Assembly: GCF_001510715.1 (NCBI RefSeq)
Contig: NZ_LMTJ01000001.1
Span: forward strand, 418,471-482,470
Direction of reading: 5' to 3'
DNA from: Bacillus sp. FJAT-29814
GTDB taxonomy: Bacteria > Bacillota > Bacilli > Bacillales > Cytobacillaceae
Length of the DNA: 64,000 bases
The translations under genes were made by a program, and so were the position numbers. A model generated the notes under the pieces. That model made no database searches. It was given only the letters and a program-made list of their open reading frames with translations, and was not told the origin of the DNA. Shown piece by piece: positions 51,916 to 60,261 of the stretch (positions are counted from its first letter, which is position 1; every line of letters starts with the position of its first letter).

Positions 51916-52950
51916 ATGGACTTCAAAGATTACAAAGGTGTTTGGGTATTCATTGAACAAAAGGACGATCAGGTTGCCTCTGTATCCCTCGAACTGTTGG
52001 GAGCCGGACGGAAATTAGCAGATAAACGGGGCGTAGAATTGGCCGGCATTTTAATCGGGGAGAATGTTAAACATTTAACGAACACGGTTTTTGAATACGG
52101 GGCTGATACCGTATATTTATATGATCAACCGATCTTTAAACATTACCGGACCGAGTCATACATGAAGGCCGTTTTGGATTGCTCGGATAAACATAAACCG
52201 GAGATAATCCTGTTCGGGGCTACCTCAACAGGAAAGGATCTGGCAAGTGCAGTGGCAACTGACCTCCCGACAGGCTTGACGGCGGATACGACGGAGCTCG
52301 ATGTTGAAGAGGATACGGGGTTGCTATTGGCAAGCCGCCCTGCGTTTGGCGGTAACATTATGGCGACGATTTTATGTAAAAAATATCGGCCGCAAATGGC
52401 CACTGTTCGCTCCAAAGTTATGAAGGCGCTGACCCCAGAGCCGGGGCGAACAGGACAAATTGTGGAAGAAACCATTTCTTTAAAAGAAGAAGACATTCGG
52501 ACAAAGGTCTTGGAAATCGTGAAGGAAACAGTAAGGAAGGTACGAATCGACGAAGCCGACATCATTGTTGCCGGTGGAAAAGGCTTAGGTAGCTATGAAG
52601 GATTCCAACTCATTCACCAGTTGGCGGAAACAATTGGCGGAGCGGTTGGTGCGAGTCGGGATGTGGTCGAAGCGGGCTGGATTGACCATGCCCATCAAGT
52701 CGGGCAAACCGGTGTGACGGTCACGCCAAAAATTTATTTTGCGATTGGCATTTCCGGCGCAATTCAACACATTGTCGGCATGAAAAACTCCGGTTTAATC
52801 ATTGCCATTAACAAAGACAAAGAAGCCCCGATTTTTCAGAACTGCCATTATGGTATTGTAGGCGATGCCTTTGAGATTGTCCCACTCCTCATCGAAATGT
52901 TTGAAAATGCGTTATCCCCGGAGAAGGTAGGAAATTCGAGCAAGGGTTGA
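51916..52950 (+). CDS. etfA: Electron transfer flavoprotein alpha subunit (EtfA/FixB)
   Basis: The 344-aa alpha subunit holds the FAD-binding C-terminal domain: GGKGLGSYEGFQ, then GQTGVTVTPKIYFAIGISG and GAIQHIVGMKNSGLIIAINK. It forms a heterodimer with the product of the preceding gene. No FixC/FixX-type quinone oxidoreductase or acyl-CoA dehydrogenase is adjacent, so the electron partner is not known from context. Confidence 0.92.
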   Translation: MDFKDYKGVWVFIEQKDDQVASVSLELLGAGRKLADKRGVELAGILIGENVKHLTNTVFEYGADTVYLYDQPIFKHYRTESYMKAVLDCSDKHKPEIILFGATSTGKDLASAVATDLPTGLTADTTELDVEEDTGLLLASRPAFGGNIMATILCKKYRPQMATVRSKVMKALTPEPGRTGQIVEETISLKEEDIRTKVLEIVKETVRKVRIDEADIIVAGGKGLGSYEGFQLIHQLAETIGGAVGASRDVVEAGWIDHAHQVGQTGVTVTPKIYFAIGISGAIQHIVGMKNSGLIIAINKDKEAPIFQNCHYGIVGDAFEIVPLLIEMFENALSPEKVGNSSKG

Positions 52951-52959
52951 ACCAACTTG

Positions 52960-52990
52960 ACCGGACATGTTGCCCATGTTCGGTTTTTTT
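52960..52990 (+). terminator. Terminator of the ETF operon
   Basis: ACCGGACATG / CATGTTCGGT hairpin with a T7 tail, ten bases after the stop codon. Confidence 0.85.
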
Positions 52991-53102
52991 GATTTGTGGG
53001 GTAAGAGGATCTAAGTGAAAAATATCAAAAGTTTGGTAAACAACAAGTTACTGTTTATAATGGGGGTATCTGGTAAAAACAACAGAAAGGAATGAAGAAC
53101 GA

Positions 53103-53753
53103 TTGACTATTAAAGCGGTTATCTTTGATTTTGATGGAACGATTATTGACACAGAATCTCTTTGGTATAAGGCTTTTAAAGAAGTGTTAAGGGAGAAATA
53201 TCAGCTAGACCTTGCGCTTGAGGAATTTGCAAAAGGGATTGGAACCTCAGACGGAGGACTTTATCAATACATTCAAACACAAGTTAGAATGGAGATCAAC
53301 AAACTAGAAATTAAACAGTTAGCGCATGAACATTATTCAAAGCATAGTAAGACACTGGAGCTTCGTGAGGGTGTGGAAGAAAAGCTGCAGGAAGCAAAAG
53401 CGCTTGGGCTAAAGATAGGCTTGGCATCTAGTTCCGACAGAAAATGGGTAGAGAGCTACCTTCGGGAATTTAACCTTCTCGATTTTTTCTCTGTTATGAA
53501 AACAAAAGATGATGTTTTGAAAGTAAAGCCGGACCCCGCTCTATATGTAAAGACGTTGGAGGAATTGGGAGTGGAAGCCAATGAGGCGCTTGCAATTGAA
53601 GATTCATTGAATGGAGCAGTTGCCGCAGTTGAAGCAGGGATTAAATGCATTGTAATCCCGAATGACGTGACGGCCCATTTGGAGTTTCCTGAAACGACCA
53701 TTCGTGTCGAATCATTTGGGAAATTCAGTTTCAAACAATTTCTGCTTGTGTAG
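53103..53753 (+). CDS. HAD-superfamily hydrolase (beta-phosphoglucomutase-like)
   Basis: The 216-aa protein is a subclass I HAD phosphatase. Motif I FDFDGTIIDTES, motif II LASSSDRKW, the Lys in KVKPDP and motif IV AIEDSLNGAVAAVEAG are present. It resembles YhcW and other sugar-phosphate phosphatases. The TTG start at 53103 is preceded by AAAGGAATGAAG. It is just upstream of the fructosamine operon but has no operator in front, so it is probably separate. Confidence 0.88.
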   Translation: MTIKAVIFDFDGTIIDTESLWYKAFKEVLREKYQLDLALEEFAKGIGTSDGGLYQYIQTQVRMEINKLEIKQLAHEHYSKHSKTLELREGVEEKLQEAKALGLKIGLASSSDRKWVESYLREFNLLDFFSVMKTKDDVLKVKPDPALYVKTLEELGVEANEALAIEDSLNGAVAAVEAGIKCIVIPNDVTAHLEFPETTIRVESFGKFSFKQFLLV

Positions 53754-53765
53754 TTAGGATAAAAG

Positions 53766-53818
53766 GTTTAAATTTTCCGAAAAATAATATTGACAATATC
53801 GAAAATTTAAACTATTCT
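53766..53818 (+). promoter_or_regulatory. Promoter with flanking inverted repeat, upstream of the GntR regulator
   Basis: TTGACA (53790-53795), 17 bases, TATTCT (53813-53818) is a good sigma-A promoter. Inverted repeat GTTTAAATTTTCCGA (53766-53780) / TCGAAAATTTAAAC (53799-53812) embraces the -35 element with one unpaired C. It could be an operator or an HAD-gene terminator. Confidence 0.6.
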
Positions 53819-53865
53819 AAAATCAACCAAGACAACCATAAACTACTTCCATTCTTTCTTATAGA

Positions 53866-53880
53866 ATGAAAACGCTTCAT
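53866..53880 (+). promoter_or_regulatory. Probable cre site (CcpA binding)
   Basis: ATGAAAACGCTTCAT is close to the catabolite response element consensus (TGWAARCGYTWNCW with one mismatch). About 48 bases downstream of the promoter -10, it would give glucose repression of the fructosamine operon regulator by roadblock. Confidence 0.65.
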
Positions 53881-53934
53881 AATTCTCTAGCATGCAACAG
53901 CACCTGGCCATCATTTTTTAAAAAACTACCGAAA

Positions 53935-53948
53935 ATGGTATATACCAT
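53935..53948. promoter_or_regulatory. GntR operator 1, ATGGTATATACCAT
   Basis: Perfect 14-bp palindrome about 90 bases before the GntR gene, first of five copies in this operon. Autoregulation is likely. Confidence 0.85.
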
Positions 53949-54037
53949 ATTGGTTTTTTTAAATTTGATTAATAGCTAGGGATAATCGGATTCATTATAA
54001 TAGGAATATAACAATAATTAAATCAGGAGAATGGAAG

Positions 54038-54775
54038 ATGAGCAGGGTGTTAAATGATGAAGAGACAGTCCCTTTTTATAAGCAGCTAAAAAATAAAATT
54101 ATGGAAGATATTGAGGGCGGTAAGCTGAAGCATGGAGATAAGCTCCCCTCAGAACGGGAATTGGCCGAACAATACCGGATCAGCCGAATGACAGCAAGGC
54201 ATACATTATCGATTCTGGAGAGGGAAGGGGTCGTTGAACGGCGTGTAGGCGCCGGAACCTTTATTACCAATAACAAAATTACCATGGACTTTGTGACGTT
54301 TAATAGTTTTACCAAAAACATGTTAAATAAAGGGTTGATTCCAAGTACACAAATACTTTCCGTTGGCAAAAATGAAGCAAATGCTAAACTGGCTCAAAAA
54401 CTACAAATACCGTTGGGAGAAATGATGATTGTCATTAAACGATTGCGTTTCGTCAATGAGACACCCATCGCGATTGAAGAATCGTTTATCCCGGAAAATC
54501 TTTGTCCCGGGCTCGATCGTATGATAGAGGAGAACCAATCCTTATACGAACTGCTAGAAAAAGAATTTGGGATCGTTCTTGTAAAGGCGAAGGAATATAT
54601 GCAAGTGACCTTTTCCGATGAAAGTGAAAGCAAATTGTTAAAAATCCGATCTGAGAGCCCTTGCATCTTTCAGGAATCAGTTGCCTTCGACCGAAATAAT
54701 ATCGAAATCGAATTTTCTACTTCACTTACTAGAAGTGATATCGTCAAATTCTATTCCGAATTAAAACTGAAGTGA
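54038..54775 (+). CDS. GntR/HutC-family regulator (FrlR-like)
   Basis: The 245-aa protein has an N-terminal GntR winged helix (about 10-75; LPSERELAEQYRISRMTARH) and a C-terminal UTRA ligand domain. In B. subtilis FrlR controls fructosamine uptake and use, and the neighbours here are FrlD/FrlB-like. Five ATGGTATATACCAT palindromes near this and the downstream genes are its probable binding sites. A 6-phospho-fructosamine is the expected inducer (inference). Confidence 0.9.
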   Translation: MSRVLNDEETVPFYKQLKNKIMEDIEGGKLKHGDKLPSERELAEQYRISRMTARHTLSILEREGVVERRVGAGTFITNNKITMDFVTFNSFTKNMLNKGLIPSTQILSVGKNEANAKLAQKLQIPLGEMMIVIKRLRFVNETPIAIEESFIPENLCPGLDRMIEENQSLYELLEKEFGIVLVKAKEYMQVTFSDESESKLLKIRSESPCIFQESVAFDRNNIEIEFSTSLTRSDIVKFYSELKLK

Positions 54776-54800
54776 TTATTTTCACTTCAAAATAAATATA

Positions 54801-54844
54801 ATGGTATATACCATATTACTGATGCTGTAAATGGTATATACCAC
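54801..54844. promoter_or_regulatory. GntR operators 2 and 3 upstream of the kinase gene
   Basis: ATGGTATATACCAT (54801-54814) and ATGGTATATACCAC (54831-54844) start 30 bases apart and precede the kinase start by 24 bases. This suggests a second promoter for the metabolic genes. Confidence 0.88.
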
Positions 54845-54867
54845 TCATCAATTAGGAGGGACCGTTG

Positions 54868-55710
54868 ATGAAAGTTATTGGTGTTGGTGATAATGTGGTC
54901 GATAAATATATGTACAAAAAAAAGATGTATCCAGGAGGAAATGCCCTAAACTTTGCTGTTTATGCAAAGCAGCTGGGGATTGAAGCCGCTTACCTCGGGG
55001 TGTTTGGAAACGACCGTGCGGCTGACCATATTATCGAAACCTTAAAGGCGTTGGAAGTGGATATTTCCCATTGCCGTCAGCACGAAGGGGAAAATGGCTT
55101 TGCGGCCGTAGATTTAGTAAATGGTGATCGGGTTTTCATCGGCGGGAATGATGGTGGAGTGCAAAAGAATTTTCCGGTTATCCTTTCAGATGAAGACTTG
55201 GAATATATTAAAACCTTTGATATTGCTCACAGCAGCATTTACAGCGACATGGATTCAGAGTTACATAAATTAAAAACATCAGGTGTTTTGGTATCATACG
55301 ATTTTTCTAGTGACTATAATGATCATTTGCTAAAAAAGAATTGTCCCTTTATTGATGTCAGTTTGCTCTCCTGCGGGCAACTGACGGAACCGGATGTTGA
55401 GAATCTACTAAAACAAGTTTATTCCTACGGTAGCCAGCTGGTGATTGGGACGATGGGTTCCCGCGGGGCAATTGTCTATGATGGAACTTCATTTTATCGG
55501 CAAAAGCCGCATTTTGTCCAGCCTATTGATACCCTAGGTGCAGGAGATTCCTTTTTTACTGCTTTTATTCTCCATTATCTTGCTGGTAATAAGCGAAATC
55601 CGGCAAGTGATCACGCTGTCCTGCTGACTGAGAGTTTAGAATCAGGAGCAAAATTTGCAGCACAAACCTGCTTGGTCGAAGGTGCTTTTGGTTACGGTAT
55701 TCCATTTTAA
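54868..55710 (+). CDS. frlD: FrlD-like fructosamine 6-kinase (PfkB family)
   Basis: The 280-aa ribokinase-type kinase matches FrlD, which phosphorylates the C6 hydroxyl of fructoselysine and similar Amadori products. The PfkB signatures GGNALNFAVYAKQLG and DTLGAGDSFFTAF (anion hole and catalytic Asp) are present. ATG 54868 follows AGGAGG. The product would be fed to the SIS deglycases downstream. Only one kinase is present for three deglycases. Confidence 0.85.
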   Translation: MKVIGVGDNVVDKYMYKKKMYPGGNALNFAVYAKQLGIEAAYLGVFGNDRAADHIIETLKALEVDISHCRQHEGENGFAAVDLVNGDRVFIGGNDGGVQKNFPVILSDEDLEYIKTFDIAHSSIYSDMDSELHKLKTSGVLVSYDFSSDYNDHLLKKNCPFIDVSLLSCGQLTEPDVENLLKQVYSYGSQLVIGTMGSRGAIVYDGTSFYRQKPHFVQPIDTLGAGDSFFTAFILHYLAGNKRNPASDHAVLLTESLESGAKFAAQTCLVEGAFGYGIPF

Positions 55711-55821
55711 TTTCCCTATCTAAATAAGGGAAATAAAATAGTTAAATATATATAGCGGAGGTGGAGAGATTAGTCGTTTTTTTCGATAGTTTAGTTGAGT
55801 AAATAAGGAGGGTTAATAAAC

Positions 55822-57114
55822 GTGAAAATGAAGGCGAAATTGTTATTAGCAGTAATGTTAATCATGTCACTCGTTGTCGCAGGTTGTTCTAGCTCTTCTT
55901 CCAGCGAAGAGGAATCTGGAAAAGTTGTCTTAAAGTTCCTCCATAAGTGGCCCCAGCCAGAATTTGCTCCCTATTTTGAAGAAGTCGTAAAAGAGTTTGA
56001 AAAACAAAATCCCGATATCAAAATTAAAATGGAAGCGATTGCAGACGAGCCGATTAAAGATAAACTTCGTGTCATTCTCGGCGGCAATGAAGTACCGGAT
56101 ATTATGTTCTCCTGGTCAGGTGAATTTGCCCGCAAATTTGTTCGTGCTGATGCAGCTTTGGATTTAACCCCATATTTAAATGAAGATGCAGCTTGGAAAG
56201 ATAGTTTTATTCCTGCATCACTACAGCCTTTCTCATCCGATGGAAAGAATTATGGTATTCCGTTACGATTCAACGGCAAGTTCTTTATCTACAACAAGGA
56301 AATATTCGAAAAATATAATTTGGAAGCCCCTAAAACATGGGATGAATTTTTAGATGTTTTAGAGACGCTGAAAAAGGGCGGAGAAACTCCGTTAATTCTT
56401 GGAAATCAAAGCCCTTGGGCAGCCATTCACTACTTAACGGGATTAAACCAAAAGATGGTTGCACAGGACGTCAGAATGAAAGATTATAATCCTGCTTCAG
56501 GTGAATTCACGGATCCTGGCTATGTAAAGGCAATGGAAATGTTCGCTGATTTAAATAAAAAAGGATATTTTATGAAAAATGTTAACTCCAGTTCACATGA
56601 TATGGCCAAGCAATTGTTTTTTGCAGGTAAAGGAGCCATTTTCTATGTAGAGCTTGAGGAATTTCCCGATGCGGACAAAAATATGAAGGGGAATTGGGGC
56701 TTCTTCCCAATGCTGGACATCACTGAGGGCAAAGGCAGCCAGAAATACATTACAGGTGCCCCGGATGGATTTATCGTTTCTTCGAAAACAAAGCATCCAG
56801 ATGAAGCAATAAAATTCCTGAAATTCCTGACAAGTAAAGATAATGCCTTAAAGCTTGTAAAACAAATTGGCTGGCCAAGTCCAATTGATGGAGCGACTAA
56901 CCCTGACACTGCACTTAAGGAAGTGGCGGAAGGTGTCGAATACATGAAGCAGGCGGAAGGTATGGCAGAATGGCTTGATACCGATGTACATGCCAAGGTG
57001 GCAGATGCTTATTTGTCTAATATTCAATTGTTGCTTGATGGGTCTAAATCTCCGGATAAAATCATTAAGGAAGTTCAAGATGTAGCCAAACAAGTAAAAA
57101 GCGAAGTGGAGTAA
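55822..57114 (+). CDS. ABC transporter substrate-binding lipoprotein (fructosamine importer)
   Basis: The 430-aa lipoprotein has a signal and lipobox VAGC (Cys about residue 22), a Ser-rich linker, and the fold of CUT1-type extracellular sugar-binding proteins (SBP_bac_1). It is the FrlO-like component, probably binding an Amadori compound or a sugar conjugate. GGAGGG precedes a GTG start. It is encoded directly ahead of two permeases. Confidence 0.9.
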   Translation: MKMKAKLLLAVMLIMSLVVAGCSSSSSSEEESGKVVLKFLHKWPQPEFAPYFEEVVKEFEKQNPDIKIKMEAIADEPIKDKLRVILGGNEVPDIMFSWSGEFARKFVRADAALDLTPYLNEDAAWKDSFIPASLQPFSSDGKNYGIPLRFNGKFFIYNKEIFEKYNLEAPKTWDEFLDVLETLKKGGETPLILGNQSPWAAIHYLTGLNQKMVAQDVRMKDYNPASGEFTDPGYVKAMEMFADLNKKGYFMKNVNSSSHDMAKQLFFAGKGAIFYVELEEFPDADKNMKGNWGFFPMLDITEGKGSQKYITGAPDGFIVSSKTKHPDEAIKFLKFLTSKDNALKLVKQIGWPSPIDGATNPDTALKEVAEGVEYMKQAEGMAEWLDTDVHAKVADAYLSNIQLLLDGSKSPDKIIKEVQDVAKQVKSEVE

Positions 57115-57192
57115 GAAAGAGGACGCACTTGATTGCTAAAAATGCTGGGTAGGCAGGAAAGTCCTGTTTACCCCCTCTAAGGAGGGCAAAGG

Positions 57193-58080
57193 ATGACAAA
57201 AACATTTCGTAACAGACGAACCGCCTTACTCTATATCGTGCCGGCACTTCTTCTAATTCTGTTTTTTGTATTTCTGCCAATTGTATTAAACCTTTATAAC
57301 AGTTTATTTAGGTGGAATTCCTTTGATGCCGGGAGAACCTTTGTTGGTTTGGAATATTACGTAAGGCTTTTCCAGGATCCAGTTTTTCTGATTGCCTTAA
57401 AAAACAACTCGCTTTACGCCATTATTTCGTTGGTATTTCAGGTAGGCGGCGGGTTAATAATTGCAGCTATATTGGAAGATAAATTGATTCGCAGGTTTCA
57501 GCCATTTTTCCGAACTGTGTTTTTTATTCCCTCTGTCATTTCAATTGCGGTCGTCGGCTTATTATGGCAGCTGCTTTACAATCCTGAAGTAGGCTTGGTC
57601 AATGGGGCATTAAAAGCAATCGGCCAGGCAGAATGGGCACGGTCCTGGCTTGGCGATAGTGAGGTAGCCATTTACGCTGTGGTGGCTGTATCACAATGGC
57701 AGTACACAGGCTATATGGCCATGTTATTCTTAATTGCCATGCAAAAAATACCTTTTGAATATTATGAGGCGGCCATGATTGATGGTGCTTCTAAGATAAA
57801 AACGTTCTTCAACATTACCGTACCGCAAATCAAAGAAATGCTGTTGGTGGGTTCTGTCATTACCGTGATCGGTGCTTTTAAGGTATTTGATGAAGTCTAT
57901 ATCATGACTTTCGGCGGGCCGGGGCGTTCGACAGAAGTTTTAGGCACAATGCTTTACCGTGCTGCCTTCCGAAATGACGAAATGGGTTATGCCTCCACCA
58001 TTGGGACCGTTGTTTTTGTCATAACCCTGGTGCTTTCATTAATCCAGATGAAGCTGGGGAAATCAGGACAGGAGGTGTAA
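57193..58080 (+). CDS. ABC transporter permease 1 (FrlN-like)
   Basis: The 295-aa CUT1 permease has six membrane helices and the EAA motif YYEAAMIDGASKIKTFFNI for contact with the ATPase. CTAAGGAGGGC gives the ribosome site. No ATPase gene is in the operon; a shared MsmX-type ATPase is the usual solution in Bacillus. Confidence 0.92.
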   Translation: MTKTFRNRRTALLYIVPALLLILFFVFLPIVLNLYNSLFRWNSFDAGRTFVGLEYYVRLFQDPVFLIALKNNSLYAIISLVFQVGGGLIIAAILEDKLIRRFQPFFRTVFFIPSVISIAVVGLLWQLLYNPEVGLVNGALKAIGQAEWARSWLGDSEVAIYAVVAVSQWQYTGYMAMLFLIAMQKIPFEYYEAAMIDGASKIKTFFNITVPQIKEMLLVGSVITVIGAFKVFDEVYIMTFGGPGRSTEVLGTMLYRAAFRNDEMGYASTIGTVVFVITLVLSLIQMKLGKSGQEV

Positions 58081-58084
58081 GCAG

Positions 58085-58978
58085 GTGAGTCAACCGGCAG
58101 TTAAGACAGAAAACCTAACGGAACTCAGGCCTGGTGGTACCCATTTCGGCACAAAATTGAAAGATCGAATGTTTCAAGCTGGTGTCCTTGTCTGGTTCAG
58201 TCTGTTTGCCCTGGTCATTATCTACCCGTTGTTTTGGCTTGTCATAAGTGGATTAAAATCCAATAGCGACTTTTTTCTCAACACATGGTCGCTGCCTGAA
58301 GAATGGTTTTGGAGCAATTACAAATCCGCCTGGGATGCGGGAATCGGGCAATTTTTCCTTAATAGCGTACTGGTGACAGTTATTTCGGTTTTGGCAGTGT
58401 TAATACTGGGTTCGATGGCTGCTTACGGGTTGAGCAGGTTTCAATTTAAGGGTCAAAACATTCTACTTATTCTCATCCTAAGCGGGTTGATGCTGGCGCC
58501 ACAGGTCAGCTTGATTCCACTATACAAACTGCTTCAAGGGCTGGGCTTGTATAATACGTATTGGGCATTAATCTTGCCGTATGTAGCGTTTCAATTGCCA
58601 TTTTCAATTTTCTTGATGCGCTCTTATTTTCTCTCCATCCCTAGGGAATTGGAGGAATCGGCGATCATCGATGGCTGTAATAGCTGGAATGTTTACCGCC
58701 ACATCATTATCCCTATGGGTAAACCAATCATTGCGTCTTGTGCTTTATTAACATGCATGAATGTATGGAATGAGTTTATGTTTGCGTTAGTATTTGTGGA
58801 GGATTCCAGTCTTCGAACCATTCCAGTCGGGTTAATGAACCTAAGAAGTCAGTTAAACACCAATTTTGGCATCCAGTTAGCAGGGTTGGCCATTTCTGCA
58901 CTCCCAATGGTCATTGCCTATATCATTTTCCAAAAACAATTTGTCCGCGGTTTAACAGCGGGAAGTGTTAAAGGGTGA
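58085..58978 (+). CDS. ABC transporter permease 2 (FrlM-like)
   Basis: The 297-aa CUT1 permease of the MalG type shows the EAA motif LEESAIIDGCNSWNVYRHI. A GTG start four bases after the previous stop is preceded by GGAGGTG inside the previous gene. It completes the membrane part of the importer. Confidence 0.92.
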   Translation: MSQPAVKTENLTELRPGGTHFGTKLKDRMFQAGVLVWFSLFALVIIYPLFWLVISGLKSNSDFFLNTWSLPEEWFWSNYKSAWDAGIGQFFLNSVLVTVISVLAVLILGSMAAYGLSRFQFKGQNILLILILSGLMLAPQVSLIPLYKLLQGLGLYNTYWALILPYVAFQLPFSIFLMRSYFLSIPRELEESAIIDGCNSWNVYRHIIIPMGKPIIASCALLTCMNVWNEFMFALVFVEDSSLRTIPVGLMNLRSQLNTNFGIQLAGLAISALPMVIAYIIFQKQFVRGLTAGSVKG

Positions 58979-59074
58979 GGGTCGTTTTTAAAGTGTCTAC
59001 AGGAACCTGAATAGGGAGGTGTTTAGCCTTTCCTATTCTACCTGGGACATGTTTTTTCAACATGAGTGGTCTAA

Positions 59075-59116
59075 ATGGTATATACCATAAATAAATTTTA
59101 ACATGGTATATACCAA
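59075..59116. promoter_or_regulatory. GntR operators 4 and 5 upstream of the first SIS gene
   Basis: ATGGTATATACCAT (59075-59088) and ATGGTATATACCAA (59103-59116) start 28 bases apart, about 38 bases ahead of the SIS gene start. The deglycase genes therefore have their own regulated promoter. Confidence 0.88.
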
Positions 59117-59153
59117 ATGAAAGTCGAATGTAAAAAAATAGGAGGTGGGACAG

Positions 59154-60167
59154 ATGTTAAAATTTGATCGTGAGTTATTTTTACAAAAGGTTGGGCAGGA
59201 AGCATTAGCAAAACGTGAAGAAATTGAGAAGGTTGTCGATGAAGTATCCGCCAAGGGCTTCAAGAATATTTTCTTAATCGGCTCCGGCGGGACGATTGCG
59301 ATGATGTATCCATATGAGTATATTTTTAAGTCCAATTCGACACTGGAGGTACATGCAGAAATCGCAGCAGAATTGCTGGTGATGAACCACCGCCATCTAT
59401 CAAAGGATTCGGTTTGTATTTTTGCTTCTGTTACCGGGACAACAAAAGAAACAGTGGCTGCTGCACAATTCTGTAAAGATCAGGGTGCAACCACGATTGG
59501 ACTGGTAGCAAAACCTGGCACACCACTAGCGGAGACAGTTGATTATTGTATTTTGGCTTCAGATGAAAAGCATTCGTTTGATACATTCTTTGTATTTTTG
59601 CAATTATTGACATTCCGGTTCATCCATAACCATGACGAATTTCCGCAATATGACCAATTTGCCAAAGAAATTGCGCTTTTACCAGAAGGCATAGTCCAGG
59701 CGCTTGAAGCGTTCGATTCACGCGCTGAACAATTTGCCATCAAGCACAGAGATACCAGCTACCACATGCTTGTCGGCGCAGGGAATCTGTGGGGCAACAC
59801 GTACTCCTACGCTATGTGCATTTTAGAAGAAATGCAATGGATTAAATCCAAATCCATTCATGCTGCTGAATTTTTCCACGGAACACTCGAGCTGGTGGAA
59901 GAGGATACAAGTGTAATCCTTTTTAAAGGCGAAGATGAAACTCGTCCATTAGTGGAGCGTGTAGAACGGTTTGCGGAAAAGATTACGAAGGAACTGTTCA
60001 TTATTGATACCAAAGATTACCCATTGAATGGAATCAGCGAAGCGTTTCGAAAGTTTTTTGCCGTCAACGTTAACTGGGCATTAACGGGTCGACTTAGTGT
60101 CTATTTTGAGAGAGAAAGAAATCATCCTTTAGAGCTAAGAAGATATTATCGAAAAATGGATTACTAA
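59154..60167 (+). CDS. FrlB-like SIS-domain deglycase 1
   Basis: The 337-aa protein holds two SIS domains and resembles fructosamine 6-phosphate deglycases, which split the phosphorylated Amadori product into glucose 6-phosphate and an amine or amino acid. Catalytic Glu and His of this family are matched by E226 (EMQW) and H242 (FFHG), 16 residues apart. GGAGGTG precedes ATG 59154. It is about half identical to the next gene by eye. Confidence 0.85.
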   Translation: MLKFDRELFLQKVGQEALAKREEIEKVVDEVSAKGFKNIFLIGSGGTIAMMYPYEYIFKSNSTLEVHAEIAAELLVMNHRHLSKDSVCIFASVTGTTKETVAAAQFCKDQGATTIGLVAKPGTPLAETVDYCILASDEKHSFDTFFVFLQLLTFRFIHNHDEFPQYDQFAKEIALLPEGIVQALEAFDSRAEQFAIKHRDTSYHMLVGAGNLWGNTYSYAMCILEEMQWIKSKSIHAAEFFHGTLELVEEDTSVILFKGEDETRPLVERVERFAEKITKELFIIDTKDYPLNGISEAFRKFFAVNVNWALTGRLSVYFERERNHPLELRRYYRKMDY

Positions 60168-60181
60168 AAGGCAGCGCGATA

Positions 60182-60216
60182 GCAAAATGAACGGACGTTT
60201 CGTTTGTTCATTTTGC
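60182..60216 (+). other. Perfect hairpin between SIS genes 1 and 2
   Basis: GCAAAATGAAC pairs with GTTCATTTTGC around a 13-base loop. No T run follows, so it may be a processing or stability element, not a terminator. Confidence 0.6.
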
Positions 60217-60261
60217 CTCTCGGCGTACACCATCTAGTAATAAAAAGGAGGAGTAGAAAAG

